Shown piece after piece: positions 1 through 9,760 of a stretch of DNA of 64,000 bases. Origin of the DNA: Mesorhizobium sp. (GTDB lineage: Bacteria > Pseudomonadota > Alphaproteobacteria > Rhizobiales > Rhizobiaceae); the NCBI GenBank assembly GCA_004017535.1, contig SAJS01000017.1, forward strand, positions 1 through 64,000, in the 5' to 3' direction. Position 1 is the first letter of the stretch. Each line of letters starts with the position of its first letter. The translations under genes and the position numbers were made by a program. Under the pieces are notes generated by a model. It was not told where the DNA came from and did not search any database. It saw only the letters and a list, made by a program, of their open reading frames with translations.

Positions 1-654
1 ATGACCTATATCGACGAGGTGCATGCGGTGGGCATGTACGGACCGCGCGGCGGCGGCATCACCGAGCGCGAAGGCCTGGCCGACCGCGTCGACATCATCC
101 AGGGCACGCTGGCCAAGGCCTTCGGCACGCTGGGCGGCTACATCACCGGCACAAGTGCTGTGATCGACGCGGTGCGCTCCTACGCGCCGGGCTTCATCTT
201 CACCACCGCGCTGCCGCCGGCGATCGCGGCCGCCACCACCGCCTCTATCCGCCACCTCAAGCGCTCGCAGGCCGAGCGCGACGCGCAGCAGCGCCAGGCG
301 GCCAGGACCAAGCAGGTGCTTGCCGCGGCCGGCCTGCCGGTGATGGAATCGGCCACCCATATCGTGCCGGTGCTGGTCGGCGATCCCGAGCTCTGCAAGA
401 TGGCGAGCGACCGGCTGCTTGGCGTGCACGGCATCTACATCCAGCCGATCAACTATCCGACGGTGCCGCGCGGCACCGAGCGGCTGCGCATCACGCCCAC
501 ACCGTTCCACTCCGACGCGCTGATCGCCGAACTGCAGGACGCGCTGGTCGAGACCTGGGAGGCGCTGGGCATCCCCTATGCCGGCTCCGGCCGCCCCGCC
601 GTCGCCAAGACCGATCGGATCATTCCGCTCTTGGTGAACAAGGCAGGCGGCTGA
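1..654 (+). CDS. hemA: 5-aminolevulinate synthase, 3' part (5' end outside window)
   Basis: This is the C-terminal 217 residues of a PLP-dependent 5-aminolevulinate synthase, which condenses glycine and succinyl-CoA in the first step of haem synthesis in alphaproteobacteria. The [11 protein letters not shown] segment and GTLAKAFG, whose lysine (residue 39 of the visible part) forms the PLP Schiff base, are diagnostic. The ATG at base 1 is an internal methionine: about 185 N-terminal residues expected for a protein of roughly 405 aa lie upstream of the window. The end ([10 protein letters not shown], then a short tail) is intact. hemA is a classic FnrL/FixK target in this group, but its promoter is not visible. 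Confidence 0.95.
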   Translation: MTYIDEVHAVGMYGPRGGGITEREGLADRVDIIQGTLAKAFGTLGGYITGTSAVIDAVRSYAPGFIFTTALPPAIAAATTASIRHLKRSQAERDAQQRQAARTKQVLAAAGLPVMESATHIVPVLVGDPELCKMASDRLLGVHGIYIQPINYPTVPRGTERLRITPTPFHSDALIAELQDALVETWEALGIPYAGSGRPAVAKTDRIIPLLVNKAGG

Positions 655-733
655 AATGCGGGACGTTGAACTTATCCGGAGCAATGCGCCGTTCCCAGCA
701 CGGCAGAACCAAGACAGTCGAAGGATAACGAGG

Positions 734-1162
734 ATGACACACGCAGTTTCACACACTTCGATCACACATGCCGCCGAGCAGGCGCAGCAATGGGTGAACG
801 AGCTTGCCAGGGACCTGGACTGGAACGAGCAAAGCGCGTTTCGCCTGCTGAAAGCGGTCCTGCATACCTTGCGCGACTGGCTTTCGCCGGAGGAAATGGC
901 CGACTTGTCGGCCCAGTTGCCGACGCTGATCAGAGGCATCTATTTCGAAGGATGGAACCCAGCCGAACCGACGTGGGAACGCAAAAAGAGCGACTTCGTC
1001 ATTTGCGTCCGCAACAGCTTTGGCTACGAGCCGGAGATCGATACCGACAAGGCGATCGGAGCGGTGTTCAGGCTTCTCGACCGGCATATTTCCCACGGTG
1101 AGATCGTCCAGGTCCGAAACTCGATGAAGAAGTCACTGCGCCACCTGTGGCCGGAGGAATGA
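734..1162 (+). CDS. DUF2267 domain protein
   Basis: A soluble helical protein of 142 aa that resembles the DUF2267 family: a repeated helix pattern with a WLSPEEMADLSAQLP-type core and a YFEGWNP motif. I chose ATG 734 because an AGGATAACGAGG ribosome site precedes it; an earlier in-frame start at 656 has no such site. Family function is unknown, although members often sit in stress gene clusters. The 3' end overlaps the next gene's Shine-Dalgarno region, so the two are probably co-transcribed. No signal peptide or membrane segment is visible. Confidence 0.75.
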   Translation: MTHAVSHTSITHAAEQAQQWVNELARDLDWNEQSAFRLLKAVLHTLRDWLSPEEMADLSAQLPTLIRGIYFEGWNPAEPTWERKKSDFVICVRNSFGYEPEIDTDKAIGAVFRLLDRHISHGEIVQVRNSMKKSLRHLWPEE

Positions 1163-1164
1163 CT

Positions 1165-1866
1165 ATGTTTCGCGATCGCCAAGAGGCGGGGCAGAAGCTT
1201 GGGGCATCGCTGAACCTGCTTCAGCTGAAGGACCCGATTGTGCTCGCCTTGCCACGAGGCGGCGTCCCTGTGGCCGCCGAGGTGGCCAAGGCCCTCAAGG
1301 CGCCGCTGGACCTGGTGATCGTTCGAAAGGTCGGAGCGCCGGGCAATCCGGAACTGGCCGTGGCCGCCATCGTGGACGGCGAGCCTCCCGACGTCGTTCT
1401 CAACCGGGAAATCGTGGAGGCATACGCCCTCGATGACGGCGCGCTTCGTGTCCTGATCGCGCAGGAGCGCCCCGAACTGGAACGGCGACGGGCGGTATAT
1501 CGTGGGAAAGACCTGCCCCTGTCGGTGACGGGCAAAACGGTGATCCTCGTTGACGACGGGGCTGCGACCGGAACGACGATGAAGGTCGCCGTTCGCGCGT
1601 TGAAGCGACGTTCGCCGCGAAAGATCATCGTCGCGCTTCCCGTGGCACCGGTGGACACCGCGGACGAGCTTGCGCAGGAAGCGGATTTGATCTGTCTCAA
1701 TCAGCCTGCACGTTTTCGGGCGCTGAGCTATTATTACGGCAACTTTCCGCAGCTCTCCGACAACGAGGTTCTGGATATCATGGCCCTCGCCCGCGTAAAT
1801 GCCGACGAAAGAAGGCGCTCCGGCCAGCACACCGCGAAGAGATCGCGGCGCGAGACCGGCAGCTAG
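1165..1866 (+). CDS. phosphoribosyltransferase-fold protein (COG1926 type)
   Basis: A protein of 233 aa with a type I phosphoribosyltransferase fold. The PRPP-binding loop is at about residues 126-139 (VILVDDGAATGTTM), and LALPRGGVPVAAEVA near residue 28 is typical of the predicted-PRTase family often found with Usp and stress genes. The start at 1165 is 7 nt after GGAGG (1153-1157); GTG 1147 and ATG 1159 are in-frame alternatives. The substrate base is unknown. It follows the DUF2267 gene by 2 nt, so translational coupling is likely. The C-terminus is a basic tail rich in Arg and Ser. Confidence 0.85.
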   Translation: MFRDRQEAGQKLGASLNLLQLKDPIVLALPRGGVPVAAEVAKALKAPLDLVIVRKVGAPGNPELAVAAIVDGEPPDVVLNREIVEAYALDDGALRVLIAQERPELERRRAVYRGKDLPLSVTGKTVILVDDGAATGTTMKVAVRALKRRSPRKIIVALPVAPVDTADELAQEADLICLNQPARFRALSYYYGNFPQLSDNEVLDIMALARVNADERRRSGQHTAKRSRRETGS

Positions 1867-1877
1867 GAGTCCCGCCG

Positions 1878-2327
1878 ATGCAGATCCGCGCACTGTCCAC
1901 TCTGGAATGCACCAAACTGCTGACGGCCAATCGCGTCGGCCGGCTGGCCTGTGCAAAGGACGGGCGGCCCTACGTGGTTCCGTTCCAATACGCCCATGCG
2001 GACAACCACCTCTATGCTTTCTCGATGCCGGGCAAGAAGATCGACTGGATGCGCGCCAATCCGCTCGTGTCCGTGCAGGTCGACGTCCCCGGCACGGGTC
2101 ACGGTTGGAAAAGCGTCATCGTCACCGGCCGTTATGAGGAACTTCCCGGTCGGATCGGACACGAGGCGCAGCGTGACCATGCATGGTTCGTGCTGAGCAA
2201 GCACTTCGACTGGTGGGAGCCAGGCGCGCTCAAGCCGGCCGCCGCCTCGGACTTGCAGCATCTGCTCCACGTGTTCTTCCGCGTCTCCATCGCCGAAGTT
2301 TCGGGCCGCGAAGCGTTGGAGAGCTAG
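1878..2327 (+). CDS. pyridoxamine 5'-phosphate oxidase-like flavin-binding protein
   Basis: A protein of 149 aa resembling the PNPOx-like split-barrel family (nitroimidazole-resistance/flavin-nucleotide-binding type): a GRLACAKDGRPYVVPF strand pair, then KIDWMRANPLVSVQVD and SVIVTGRYEEL. Such proteins bind FMN, F420 or haem; the ligand here cannot be read from sequence. It lies 11 nt after the phosphoribosyltransferase gene on the same strand and is probably in the same transcript. No export signal is seen, so it is cytoplasmic. Confidence 0.8.
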   Translation: MQIRALSTLECTKLLTANRVGRLACAKDGRPYVVPFQYAHADNHLYAFSMPGKKIDWMRANPLVSVQVDVPGTGHGWKSVIVTGRYEELPGRIGHEAQRDHAWFVLSKHFDWWEPGALKPAAASDLQHLLHVFFRVSIAEVSGREALES

Positions 2328-2418
2328 TCTTACATGGCGAGGCCATGCGGAAGCCGCGCCAAGCCGACCGTTGGCCGAAGCGGCTGGCAGCGTATGCAGC
2401 CAATCTGAGGTAACCGCC

Positions 2419-3663
2419 ATGGACACGCTCATTGCCCGGCTCGGGGTCGCCTTGGCAATAGGCCTGCTCGTCGGGTTGGAACGCGGCTGGAGAGAACGCG
2501 ATGCGCCCGACCGCAGCCGGACAGCCGGCATTCGCACGTTCGGCATCGCCGGGCTTCTCGGCGGCCTGGTTGCGGCATTGGCCGACGCGCTCAGCGCAAT
2601 TTCGGTGTTGGTTGCAGGCTTCCTTGCCTTCGCTGGCATTTTCGCCTGGTATAAGGCACGCGAAGCCGCGCATGACGAGGATTTCAGTGTCACAACCGTT
2701 ATCGCGGGCCTGGCCGTCTTTACGCTTGGCGCGCTCTGCGTGGCAGGCGACTTTCGCGTTGCCGCCGCGGGAGGCGCAGCACTCGCGGCGCTCCTCGCCA
2801 GCCGCGAAATCCTGCACGGGCTTCTGAAACGCCTGACCTGGATCGAGCTTCGCTCGGCACTGGTCCTGGCGGTGATGACCGCCATAATCCTGCCCCTGCT
2901 GCCGGACCGTCCATTTGACCCATGGGGCGGCTTCAACCCGCGGGAGATCTGGCTCCTGACGGTGCTGATGGCCTCGATTTCCTTCGCTGGTTATGTCGCG
3001 GCGCGCGTCCTCGGAAACGCCCGCGGTTTGATTGTGAGCGCGCTCGCCGGCGCCGTGGTCTCGTCGACCGCCGTCACCCTGTCACTGGCTCGCACGGCCA
3101 ATCGGTCGGACAATTCCTTGTCCTTCGCCGGCGCGGCTTCGCTGGCCGCTATGATCTCGATCTTGCGTGTCTGCCTCGTGGTTTTGATACTGGCGCCGCC
3201 GGTGACCGCCTTCATCGCCATACCCGCGTTCGCAGCCGCGCTAACACTTGGCGTCTACGGAACGATTGCGCTGGCAATTCGCGGCAGCAAGCCGGAGAGC
3301 CCCGGCGCGACGCGCAATCCGTTCGAACTGGTGCCGTTGCTGATCTTTGCGCTGCTGTTCGCGGGCGCCTCGACAGCGAGCGCCGTGTTGGCCTTCCAAT
3401 TCAAAGGACAAGGCCTGCTGGCGAGTTCCGCGATCGCCGGCGCGTTTGATGTCGACGCTTCGGTGCTCAGCGCCATACGGCTGGTCAAGCAGTCGATGCC
3501 GATCGAAACCGTTGGACATGCGGTGCTGACGGCGCTGGTGGCAAACGCAATCGGACGCCTGTTCCTGGCCGTATTCGCGGGCCCGGTGAGATTCTGGTTG
3601 CCCCTGGCCGGCATGACCTTGACCGCCGCTGCCGCGGGCTACTGCGCCATGCTGCTCCGGTAG
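2419..3663 (+). CDS. MgtC/SapB and DUF4010 membrane protein
   Basis: An integral membrane protein of 414 aa. The N-terminal MgtC-like part carries the conserved GLLVGLERGW and AGIRTFG motifs within the first 55 residues. The rest, with many hydrophobic helices and an SALAGAVVSSTAVTLSLAR segment, matches the DUF4010 C-terminal domain usually fused to MgtC in this subfamily. I chose ATG 2419 (TGAGG at 2406-2410) over an upstream in-frame start at 2371. The role of this branch is unknown; Mg2+ or membrane-potential homeostasis is often suggested for MgtC. It is the last gene before the first FNR-type box. Confidence 0.8.
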   Translation: MDTLIARLGVALAIGLLVGLERGWRERDAPDRSRTAGIRTFGIAGLLGGLVAALADALSAISVLVAGFLAFAGIFAWYKAREAAHDEDFSVTTVIAGLAVFTLGALCVAGDFRVAAAGGAALAALLASREILHGLLKRLTWIELRSALVLAVMTAIILPLLPDRPFDPWGGFNPREIWLLTVLMASISFAGYVAARVLGNARGLIVSALAGAVVSSTAVTLSLARTANRSDNSLSFAGAASLAAMISILRVCLVVLILAPPVTAFIAIPAFAAALTLGVYGTIALAIRGSKPESPGATRNPFELVPLLIFALLFAGASTASAVLAFQFKGQGLLASSAIAGAFDVDASVLSAIRLVKQSMPIETVGHAVLTALVANAIGRLFLAVFAGPVRFWLPLAGMTLTAAAAGYCAMLLR

Positions 3664-3704
3664 GGTTGTCGCGGCCATGCCGCTGGCGCTGGGATTATTC
3701 TGAT

Positions 3705-3718
3705 TTGACCCGTATCAA
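3705..3718 (+). promoter_or_regulatory. FNR/FixK-type box upstream of the arc operon
   Basis: TTGACCCGTATCAA matches TTGA-N6-TCAA exactly and lies 59 nt before the antiporter ATG. This placement suits activation of the antiporter-arcABC operon under low oxygen, as Anr does for arcDABC in Pseudomonas. Confidence 0.85.
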
Positions 3719-3777
3719 AGCTGCCGACCCGCTTTCCTGTTGAATGGCCTCCATCATTGCAAAGGTGGGAGGGCCTC

Positions 3778-5247
3778 ATGGCCACAACAGACATCAACGT
3801 CCCTATCCGGGAAAAAATCGCGACCCCGGCTTCGGCGAAGCTCCGGCTGGGGTCGCTGACCGCGCTCGTCATCGGCTCAATGGTCGGCTCGGGCGTCTTC
3901 AGCCTGCCCCAGAACATGGCGGCCGGCGCCGGTCCGCTGGCGATCCTGATCGGTTGGGCCATCACGGCGGTCGGCATGCTTGCGCTGGTGTTTGTCTACC
4001 AGTCGCTGGCGGTGCGCCGTCCCGACCTCGACGCCGGCCCCTACGCCTATGCCAAGGCCGGCTTCGGTCCGTTCGTAGGCTTCAACAGCGCCTGGGGCTA
4101 TTGGATCAGCGCATGGGTCGGCAACGTCTCCTACGCGGTGATCGTTTTCAGCGCGCTGTCCTATTTCTTCCCCGCCTTTGGTGACGGAAACACGTGGCAG
4201 GCGGTGCTCGGCGCATCGATCCTGCTGTGGCTCATCCACGTTCTGATCCTGGCGGGCATTCGTCAGGCGGCCGTCGTCAACACCATCGTGACCGTGGCCA
4301 AGATCGCGCCTGTCGTCCTGTTCGTCGGGGTCGTCGCCGTCGCGTTCAAGCTCAATGTCTGGACACTCGACTTCAGCGGGCTCGGCAACGCCTCGCTCGG
4401 CCCCATCGCCGCCCAGGTCAAGAGCACGATGCTGGTGACACTGTGGGTGTTCATCGGCATCGAAGGCGCCAGCGTTTTCTCCGCCCGGGCGGAGCGCCGC
4501 AAGGACATTGCCACAGCGACTGTGCTCGGCTTCTTCACCTGCCTCGCGCTCTATGCGCTTGTCTCGCTGCTTTCGCTCGGCATTCTGAGCCAGCCCGAAC
4601 TTGCCGCCCTGAAGAACCCGTCGATGGCGGGCGTGCTGGAGGCGGTCGTCGGACCCTGGGGCGCCGTGCTCATCAATCTCGCGCTCGTCATCTCTGTCGT
4701 CGGCGCCTTCCTGAGCTGGACGCTGCTTGCGGCGGAGGTTCCGCATGTCGCCGGAAAGGATGGGACCATGCCGAAGTTCTTCGGCCGGGAAAGCGAGCGC
4801 GGCGTTCCTTCGACGTCGCTACTGATCACCAACCTGCTCGTCCAGGCCTTCCTGGTGATCACGCTCTTTGCCCAGAGCACCTACCAGGCGCTCTTCTACA
4901 TCGCTTCGACCGCGATCCTCGTGCCTTACATTTTCTCCGGGGCCTTCGCCGCGAAACTGGCTTTGACCGGAGAAAGCTACCAAGGCGGCGAAAGGCGCAC
5001 CGGACCGCTCGTCGCCGGCGTGCTGGCAACGATCTATGGGCTGTGGCTCGTCTATGCGGCGGGGCCTGCGTACCTCTTCATGTGCGCGATCCTCTATGCC
5101 CCGGGCATCATCTTCTACGTATGGGCTCGCCGCGAGGGCAACCAGCGTGTCTTCCACCCGGTGGAAGCCATCATCGCCGTCGCGCTCGTCGCGGTCGCGA
5201 TCCTTGCCGTCTACGAGATGTGGACCGGCGCTGTCAGCGCGCTTTGA
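3778..5247 (+). CDS. arcD: APC-family amino acid antiporter, probably arginine/ornithine
   Basis: A polytopic permease of 489 aa of the basic amino acid/polyamine antiporter family. The first helix carries [19 protein letters not shown], with the GSGVF substrate-binding loop, followed by about 11 further helices. It heads an operon with arginine deiminase, ornithine carbamoyltransferase and carbamate kinase, so electroneutral arginine/ornithine exchange is the natural role. Start ATG 3778 follows GGGAGG at about 3767-3772; an earlier in-frame TTG is weaker. The gap to arcA is only 11 nt. Substrate is inferred from context. Confidence 0.85.
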   Translation: MATTDINVPIREKIATPASAKLRLGSLTALVIGSMVGSGVFSLPQNMAAGAGPLAILIGWAITAVGMLALVFVYQSLAVRRPDLDAGPYAYAKAGFGPFVGFNSAWGYWISAWVGNVSYAVIVFSALSYFFPAFGDGNTWQAVLGASILLWLIHVLILAGIRQAAVVNTIVTVAKIAPVVLFVGVVAVAFKLNVWTLDFSGLGNASLGPIAAQVKSTMLVTLWVFIGIEGASVFSARAERRKDIATATVLGFFTCLALYALVSLLSLGILSQPELAALKNPSMAGVLEAVVGPWGAVLINLALVISVVGAFLSWTLLAAEVPHVAGKDGTMPKFFGRESERGVPSTSLLITNLLVQAFLVITLFAQSTYQALFYIASTAILVPYIFSGAFAAKLALTGESYQGGERRTGPLVAGVLATIYGLWLVYAAGPAYLFMCAILYAPGIIFYVWARREGNQRVFHPVEAIIAVALVAVAILAVYEMWTGAVSAL

Positions 5248-5258
5248 GAGGCCATACA

Positions 5259-6473
5259 ATGACAAATCTGGGAGTGCATTCGGAGGTCGGCCGCCTGCGC
5301 GAGGTCATGGTCCACAGGCCGGATCTCAGCCTGCGCAGGCTAACGCCGGATAACTGCAAGGCGCTGCTGTTCGACGACGTGTTGTGGGTAAAGCGGGCGC
5401 GCCAGGAACACGACGTCTTCGTCGACGCATTGCGCGAGCGTGGCGTGGTGGTGCATTCGTTCGGTGAGCTGCTTGCCGAGACAATGGCCATCGGCAAGGC
5501 TCGCGACTGGCTTCTCGACCGCCGGGTGCATGCCGGCGTGGTCGGCCTCGACATGGTCGACGAGATGCGTGGCTGGCTGAACGAAATGTCGGCCGGCCTT
5601 TTGGCAACCTGTCTCGTCGGCGGTATTGCGCGCGCCGAACTGCCGTTCGAGCCCAAAGGCCTGACCGGAAGGACGCTCGCGCCGCAGGACTTCGTGCTGC
5701 CGCCGCTGCCCAACCAGCTGTTCACCCGTGACAGCTCCTGCTGGATCTACCGCTCCGTGTCGGCCAATCCGATGTATTGGCCGGCCAGGCGGCCGGAGGC
5801 GGCCAATGTCGAGGCTGTCTACCGCTTCCATCCAAGGTTCCGCGACAGCGGCATCCCGTTCGTCTCGCCCCAGGCCGGAACGGGCGTCAGCCTCGAAGGC
5901 GGCGACGTCATGCCGGTCGGCGGAGGTGTCGTTCTGGTCGGCATGGGCGAGCGCACCACGCCGCAAGCGGTCGGCGATCTCGCGCGAAGCCTGTTCGCCG
6001 CCGGAGAGGCCACGCGCGTGATCGCGGCTCTGATGCCGCGCGACCGTTCCTTCATGCATCTCGACACCGTCTTCACCTTCTGCGACCGCGACCTCGCGAC
6101 CATGTATCCGCCCGTGGTCGAAAGGCTGCGCACCTTCTCGCTCCGGCCGGGAGACGGCGATGCGGCGGTCGAGGTCAGGGAGGAGAAGGAGCCCTTCATA
6201 TCAGTCGTCGCGGAAGCTCTCGGGCTGAAATCGCTGCGGATCATCGCCACTGGCGGCGACCGTTACGAGGCCGAGCGCGAGCAGTGGGACGACGGCAACA
6301 ACGTCGTCGCCGTCGAGCCGGGCGTCGTCATCGGCTACGACCGCAACGTCTACACCAACACGCTTCTGCGCCGGGCGGGAGTCGAGGTGATCACCGTCGA
6401 GGGTGCCGAGCTTAGCCGCGGGCGCGGCGGCGGCCATTGCATGACCTGTCCCATCGCCCGAGACCCGCTCTGA
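5259..6473 (+). CDS. arcA: arginine deiminase
   Basis: Arginine deiminase, 404 aa, hydrolyses arginine to citrulline and ammonia, the first step of the fermentative arginine deiminase pathway. Visible family marks are [14 protein letters not shown] near the N-terminus, the guanidinium-binding [10 protein letters not shown] region, [12 protein letters not shown] (active-site His and Asp) and the C-terminal GGGHCMTCP with nucleophilic Cys394. Length is normal for the family. ATG 5259 starts 11 nt after the antiporter stop. The protein is intact with all key residues, so activity is expected. Confidence 0.95.
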   Translation: MTNLGVHSEVGRLREVMVHRPDLSLRRLTPDNCKALLFDDVLWVKRARQEHDVFVDALRERGVVVHSFGELLAETMAIGKARDWLLDRRVHAGVVGLDMVDEMRGWLNEMSAGLLATCLVGGIARAELPFEPKGLTGRTLAPQDFVLPPLPNQLFTRDSSCWIYRSVSANPMYWPARRPEAANVEAVYRFHPRFRDSGIPFVSPQAGTGVSLEGGDVMPVGGGVVLVGMGERTTPQAVGDLARSLFAAGEATRVIAALMPRDRSFMHLDTVFTFCDRDLATMYPPVVERLRTFSLRPGDGDAAVEVREEKEPFISVVAEALGLKSLRIIATGGDRYEAEREQWDDGNNVVAVEPGVVIGYDRNVYTNTLLRRAGVEVITVEGAELSRGRGGGHCMTCPIARDPL

Positions 6474-6485
6474 AAGGAACCCCCA

Positions 6486-7487
6486 ATGTCGATCAACCTT
6501 CATGGACGCTCGGTGCTCTCGCTGGACGACCTTTCGGCGGACGAGATCCGCTTCCTGCTGAAGCTGGCCGCCGATCTGAAGGCAGCAAAGCAGGCCGGGC
6601 ACGAGATACCGCGCCTCGTTCGCAAGAACATCGCGCTGATCTTCGAAAAGGACTCGACCCGCACCCGGACGGGATTCGAAGTGGCCGCCTACGACCAGGG
6701 CGCCCACGTCACCTATTTCGGCCCCAGCGGCAGCCATATCGGGCACAAGGAGTCCATGAAGGACACCGCGCGCGTGCTCGGCCGCATGTATGATGCGATC
6801 GAATATCGCGGCTTTGCGCAACATCAGGCAGAGCTGCTTGCCACGCATGCCGGCGTGCCCGTCTACAACGGCCTGACCAATGAAGCGCACCCGACGCAGA
6901 TCCTCGCCGATTTCATGACCATGCGTGAATTCACGCACAAGCATCTGTCCGACATGACGGTCGCCTTCGTCGGCGAGGGTCGGGACAATGTCGCGCTATC
7001 CCTGGCGGTGGGCGCCGCCAAGGTCGGCATCGACATGCGTATCGCTTCACCCAAGCAGCTTTGGCCGGACGACGAGTTCTGCGCCCATGTCAGAACCCTG
7101 GCGGAGCGCAGCGGTGGCCGCTTCAGGCTGGACGAAGACGTGAAGAGCTGCGTCGAAGGCGCCGACTTCATCTACACCGACGTCTGGCTCTCCATGGGTG
7201 AGGACAAGTCGGCCTGGGCCGAGCGTATCCGCCTGCTGACGCCCTATCGGGTGACGAGCGAGGTGATGTCGGCCAGCGGCAATCCGCACGTGAAATTCAT
7301 GCATTGCCTGCCGGCGTTCCACGATGCCGAGACCGAGGTCGGCGCCTCGGTCGCGCGGGAATTCGGCATCGACTGCATGGAGGTTACCGATCAGGTGTTC
7401 GAATCCGGCGCGTCGATCGTGTTCGACCAGGCGGAGAACCGCATGCACACGATCAAGGCGCTGCTCGTCGCCACGATCGGCAATTGA
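6486..7487 (+). CDS. arcB: ornithine carbamoyltransferase, catabolic
   Basis: A protein of 333 aa that phosphorolyses citrulline to ornithine and carbamoyl phosphate in the arginine deiminase pathway. The carbamoyl-phosphate loop STRTR is at residues 57-61, HPTQ at 135-138, the ornithine-binding SMG at 236-238 and HCLP at 273-276. It begins 12 nt after arcA with a GAAAGGAACC ribosome site. Placement between arcA and arcC argues for the catabolic rather than the biosynthetic enzyme. Confidence 0.95.
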   Translation: MSINLHGRSVLSLDDLSADEIRFLLKLAADLKAAKQAGHEIPRLVRKNIALIFEKDSTRTRTGFEVAAYDQGAHVTYFGPSGSHIGHKESMKDTARVLGRMYDAIEYRGFAQHQAELLATHAGVPVYNGLTNEAHPTQILADFMTMREFTHKHLSDMTVAFVGEGRDNVALSLAVGAAKVGIDMRIASPKQLWPDDEFCAHVRTLAERSGGRFRLDEDVKSCVEGADFIYTDVWLSMGEDKSAWAERIRLLTPYRVTSEVMSASGNPHVKFMHCLPAFHDAETEVGASVAREFGIDCMEVTDQVFESGASIVFDQAENRMHTIKALLVATIGN

Positions 7488-7488
7488 G

Positions 7489-8415
7489 ATGCTGATTGTT
7501 GCGGCTCTCGGCGGGAACGCGCTGTTGCGGCGCGGCGAGCCCATGACCGCCGAAAATCAGCGCGGCAATGTCAAGCATGCGGCATCCGCCCTGGCGGCGC
7601 TTATCGACCAAGGCCATTCGCTCGTCATCACGCATGGCAACGGCCCCCAGGTCGGCCTGCTGGCGCTCCAGTCGGCGGTCTCGACCGACGGCGCTTTCCC
7701 GCTCGACGTGCTCGGCGCCGAGAGTGCCGGCATGATCGGCTACATGATCGAGCAGGAACTCGGCAACCTCCTCAGGAACAGGTTATTTGCAACCCTGCTG
7801 ACGCAGGTGAAGGTGGACCCGCGCGATCCGGCCTTCGCGCGGCCGACGAAGCCGATAGGCCCGGTATACGATGAAGCAACCGCACGCCGGCTTGCCGCGG
7901 AACGCGGCTGGCAGGTCGCGCCCGACGGGGACAAATGGCGCCGCGTTGTGCCCTCCCCCAGGCCGCTGGAGATCCTGGAGGCTTCCGTGATCTCGTTCCT
8001 CACCGAACGGAAGGTTATCGTCATTTGCACCGGAGGCGGCGGCGTTCCGGTTGTGGAGGGCACCGACGGCGGCCTTTGCGGCGTCGAAGCCGTCATCGAC
8101 AAGGATCTGGCAAGCTCGCTTCTGGCGCGTCAATTGAAGGCCGACATGCTGCTCATGCTGACGGATGTCGATGCGGTTTATGCCGGCTACGGCACGCCGG
8201 AGGCCCGCGCGCTCCGGCACGTTGCCACGACAGAGATATCCGGACGGAATTTTCCAGCCGGATCCATGGGGCCGAAGGTCGGTGCGGCGATCGAGTTCGC
8301 CGAAGCAACGGGCAAGCCTGCCGCGATCGGCAAGCTCGAAGATGCCCTGGCAATCGTCAGGGGCGAGCGCGGCACCTGGTTGGAAGCCCCGGCCAAGGAG
8401 CTGCAAAACAGCTGA
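7489..8415 (+). CDS. arcC: carbamate kinase
   Basis: Carbamate kinase, 308 aa, transfers phosphate from carbamoyl phosphate to ADP, giving the single ATP of the arginine deiminase pathway. The amino acid kinase fold is shown by the N-terminal ALGGNALL, the [11 protein letters not shown] loop, the GGGGVPVV segment, and VIDKDLAS with [13 protein letters not shown] 7489 overlaps the region right after the arcB TGA (7485-7487), so the two are translationally coupled. Length matches the family. Confidence 0.95.
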   Translation: MLIVAALGGNALLRRGEPMTAENQRGNVKHAASALAALIDQGHSLVITHGNGPQVGLLALQSAVSTDGAFPLDVLGAESAGMIGYMIEQELGNLLRNRLFATLLTQVKVDPRDPAFARPTKPIGPVYDEATARRLAAERGWQVAPDGDKWRRVVPSPRPLEILEASVISFLTERKVIVICTGGGGVPVVEGTDGGLCGVEAVIDKDLASSLLARQLKADMLLMLTDVDAVYAGYGTPEARALRHVATTEISGRNFPAGSMGPKVGAAIEFAEATGKPAAIGKLEDALAIVRGERGTWLEAPAKELQNS

Positions 8416-8485
8416 TCGCGGTGTACTTGCGCACCGCGAGTTCGCTATGTTGAACGGGCCCATTATCGGCGTGCCGAAGGGATCA

Positions 8486-9760
8486 ATGAAGCAGCTCGAG
8501 ACCGCGGAGACCACCCGCACCCGCCTTGGAACCATCCCCGCGGGGATTTGGGCGTTGGGCTTCGTGTCTCTGCTGATGGACGTCTCTTCGGAGATGATCC
8601 ACGCCTTGCTGCCAGTCTACCTCGTCACCGTCATGGGAGCGTCGATGGTGACGGTCGGCACCATTGAGGGCATTGCCGAAGCGACGGCCGCCATCACCAA
8701 GGTGTTTTCGGGTGCGCTGTCCGATTGGCTGGGAAAACGCAAGCTGCTGGCGGTCATCGGCTACGGCCTCGCCGCTCTCACCAAGCCGGTGTTCCCGCTG
8801 GCTTCCTCGATTGGCTGGCTTGTGGCGGCGCGATTCGTCGACCGTGTGGGCAAGGGGATTCGCGGCGCCCCGCGCGATGCCCTGGTTGCGGACATCGCCC
8901 CCGCCGACGCGCGCGGCGCGAGTTTCGGGCTTCGCCAGGCACTCGACACGGTTGGCGCGTTTGTCGGGCCGCTGCTGGCGATCGGCCTCATGTGGCTGAC
9001 CGCCAATCAGTTTCGGACCGTGTTCTGGGTCGCGGTTGTTCCAGGCCTTCTGGCGGTCGTGCTGCTGGTCACCGCCGTCCGCGAGCCGGCCCGGCCCACG
9101 GGGCTGCGCGAAGTGCGCGCTCCCTTGAGCCTGCAGGAACTCAAGCGCCTGGGTTCGTCCTTCTGGCTGGTTGTCTGCGTGGCCACCGTGTTCACCCTGG
9201 CCAGGTTCAGCGAAGCGTTTCTCATCCTGCGCGCGCAGGGCATGGGCCTGCCGATCGGGCTCGTCCCGCTGGTGCTGGTGGTCATGAACGTGGTCTACTC
9301 GCTCTCGGCCTATCCGGCCGGCGCGCTATCGGATCGCGTCAATCGCCTGACGATGCTCATTCTCGGCTTCCTGGTCCTGATTGCCTCGGACATCGTGCTG
9401 GCGTTCCCTGGAAATCTTGCAGGCGCAGCGCTCGGCGTGGGCCTGTGGGGCCTGCATCTGGGGCTTACGCAGGGCCTCCTGGCAACGCTCGTCGCCGATA
9501 CGGCCCCGCCGGAACTGCGAGGCACCGCCTTCGGGATGTTCAACCTGTCGACTGGACTTGCGCTGCTGGCCGCCAGCCTGCTGGCGGGCACGCTCTGGGA
9601 TTTTTTCGGACCGGGGATGACCTTCCTGGCGGGCGCGGGCTTCACGGCGCTGGCGCTCTTCGGCCTTGGCCTCGTCCGTTGGCTGGCGCCGACCCTTGGC
9701 CAAGACGCAAAGGCCCCCGCGGCGGTCGTCACGCCGACAATCACCGGTTCCGCAGGCTAA
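8486..9760 (+). CDS. MFS transporter
   Basis: A major facilitator superfamily transporter of 424 aa with about 12 hydrophobic helices. The conserved loop between helices 2 and 3 reads SGALSDWLGKRK, and DRVGKGIRGAPRDALVAD follows, a signature of a subgroup of uncharacterised or metal/drug-resistance MFS proteins. I chose ATG 8486 because GAAGGGA lies just upstream; ATG 8447 is an in-frame alternative. It trails arcC by about 70 nt and may be the last gene of that operon. Its 3' end overlaps the convergent hydrolase by 4 nt. Substrate unknown. Confidence 0.8.
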   Translation: MKQLETAETTRTRLGTIPAGIWALGFVSLLMDVSSEMIHALLPVYLVTVMGASMVTVGTIEGIAEATAAITKVFSGALSDWLGKRKLLAVIGYGLAALTKPVFPLASSIGWLVAARFVDRVGKGIRGAPRDALVADIAPADARGASFGLRQALDTVGAFVGPLLAIGLMWLTANQFRTVFWVAVVPGLLAVVLLVTAVREPARPTGLREVRAPLSLQELKRLGSSFWLVVCVATVFTLARFSEAFLILRAQGMGLPIGLVPLVLVVMNVVYSLSAYPAGALSDRVNRLTMLILGFLVLIASDIVLAFPGNLAGAALGVGLWGLHLGLTQGLLATLVADTAPPELRGTAFGMFNLSTGLALLAASLLAGTLWDFFGPGMTFLAGAGFTALALFGLGLVRWLAPTLGQDAKAPAAVVTPTITGSAG

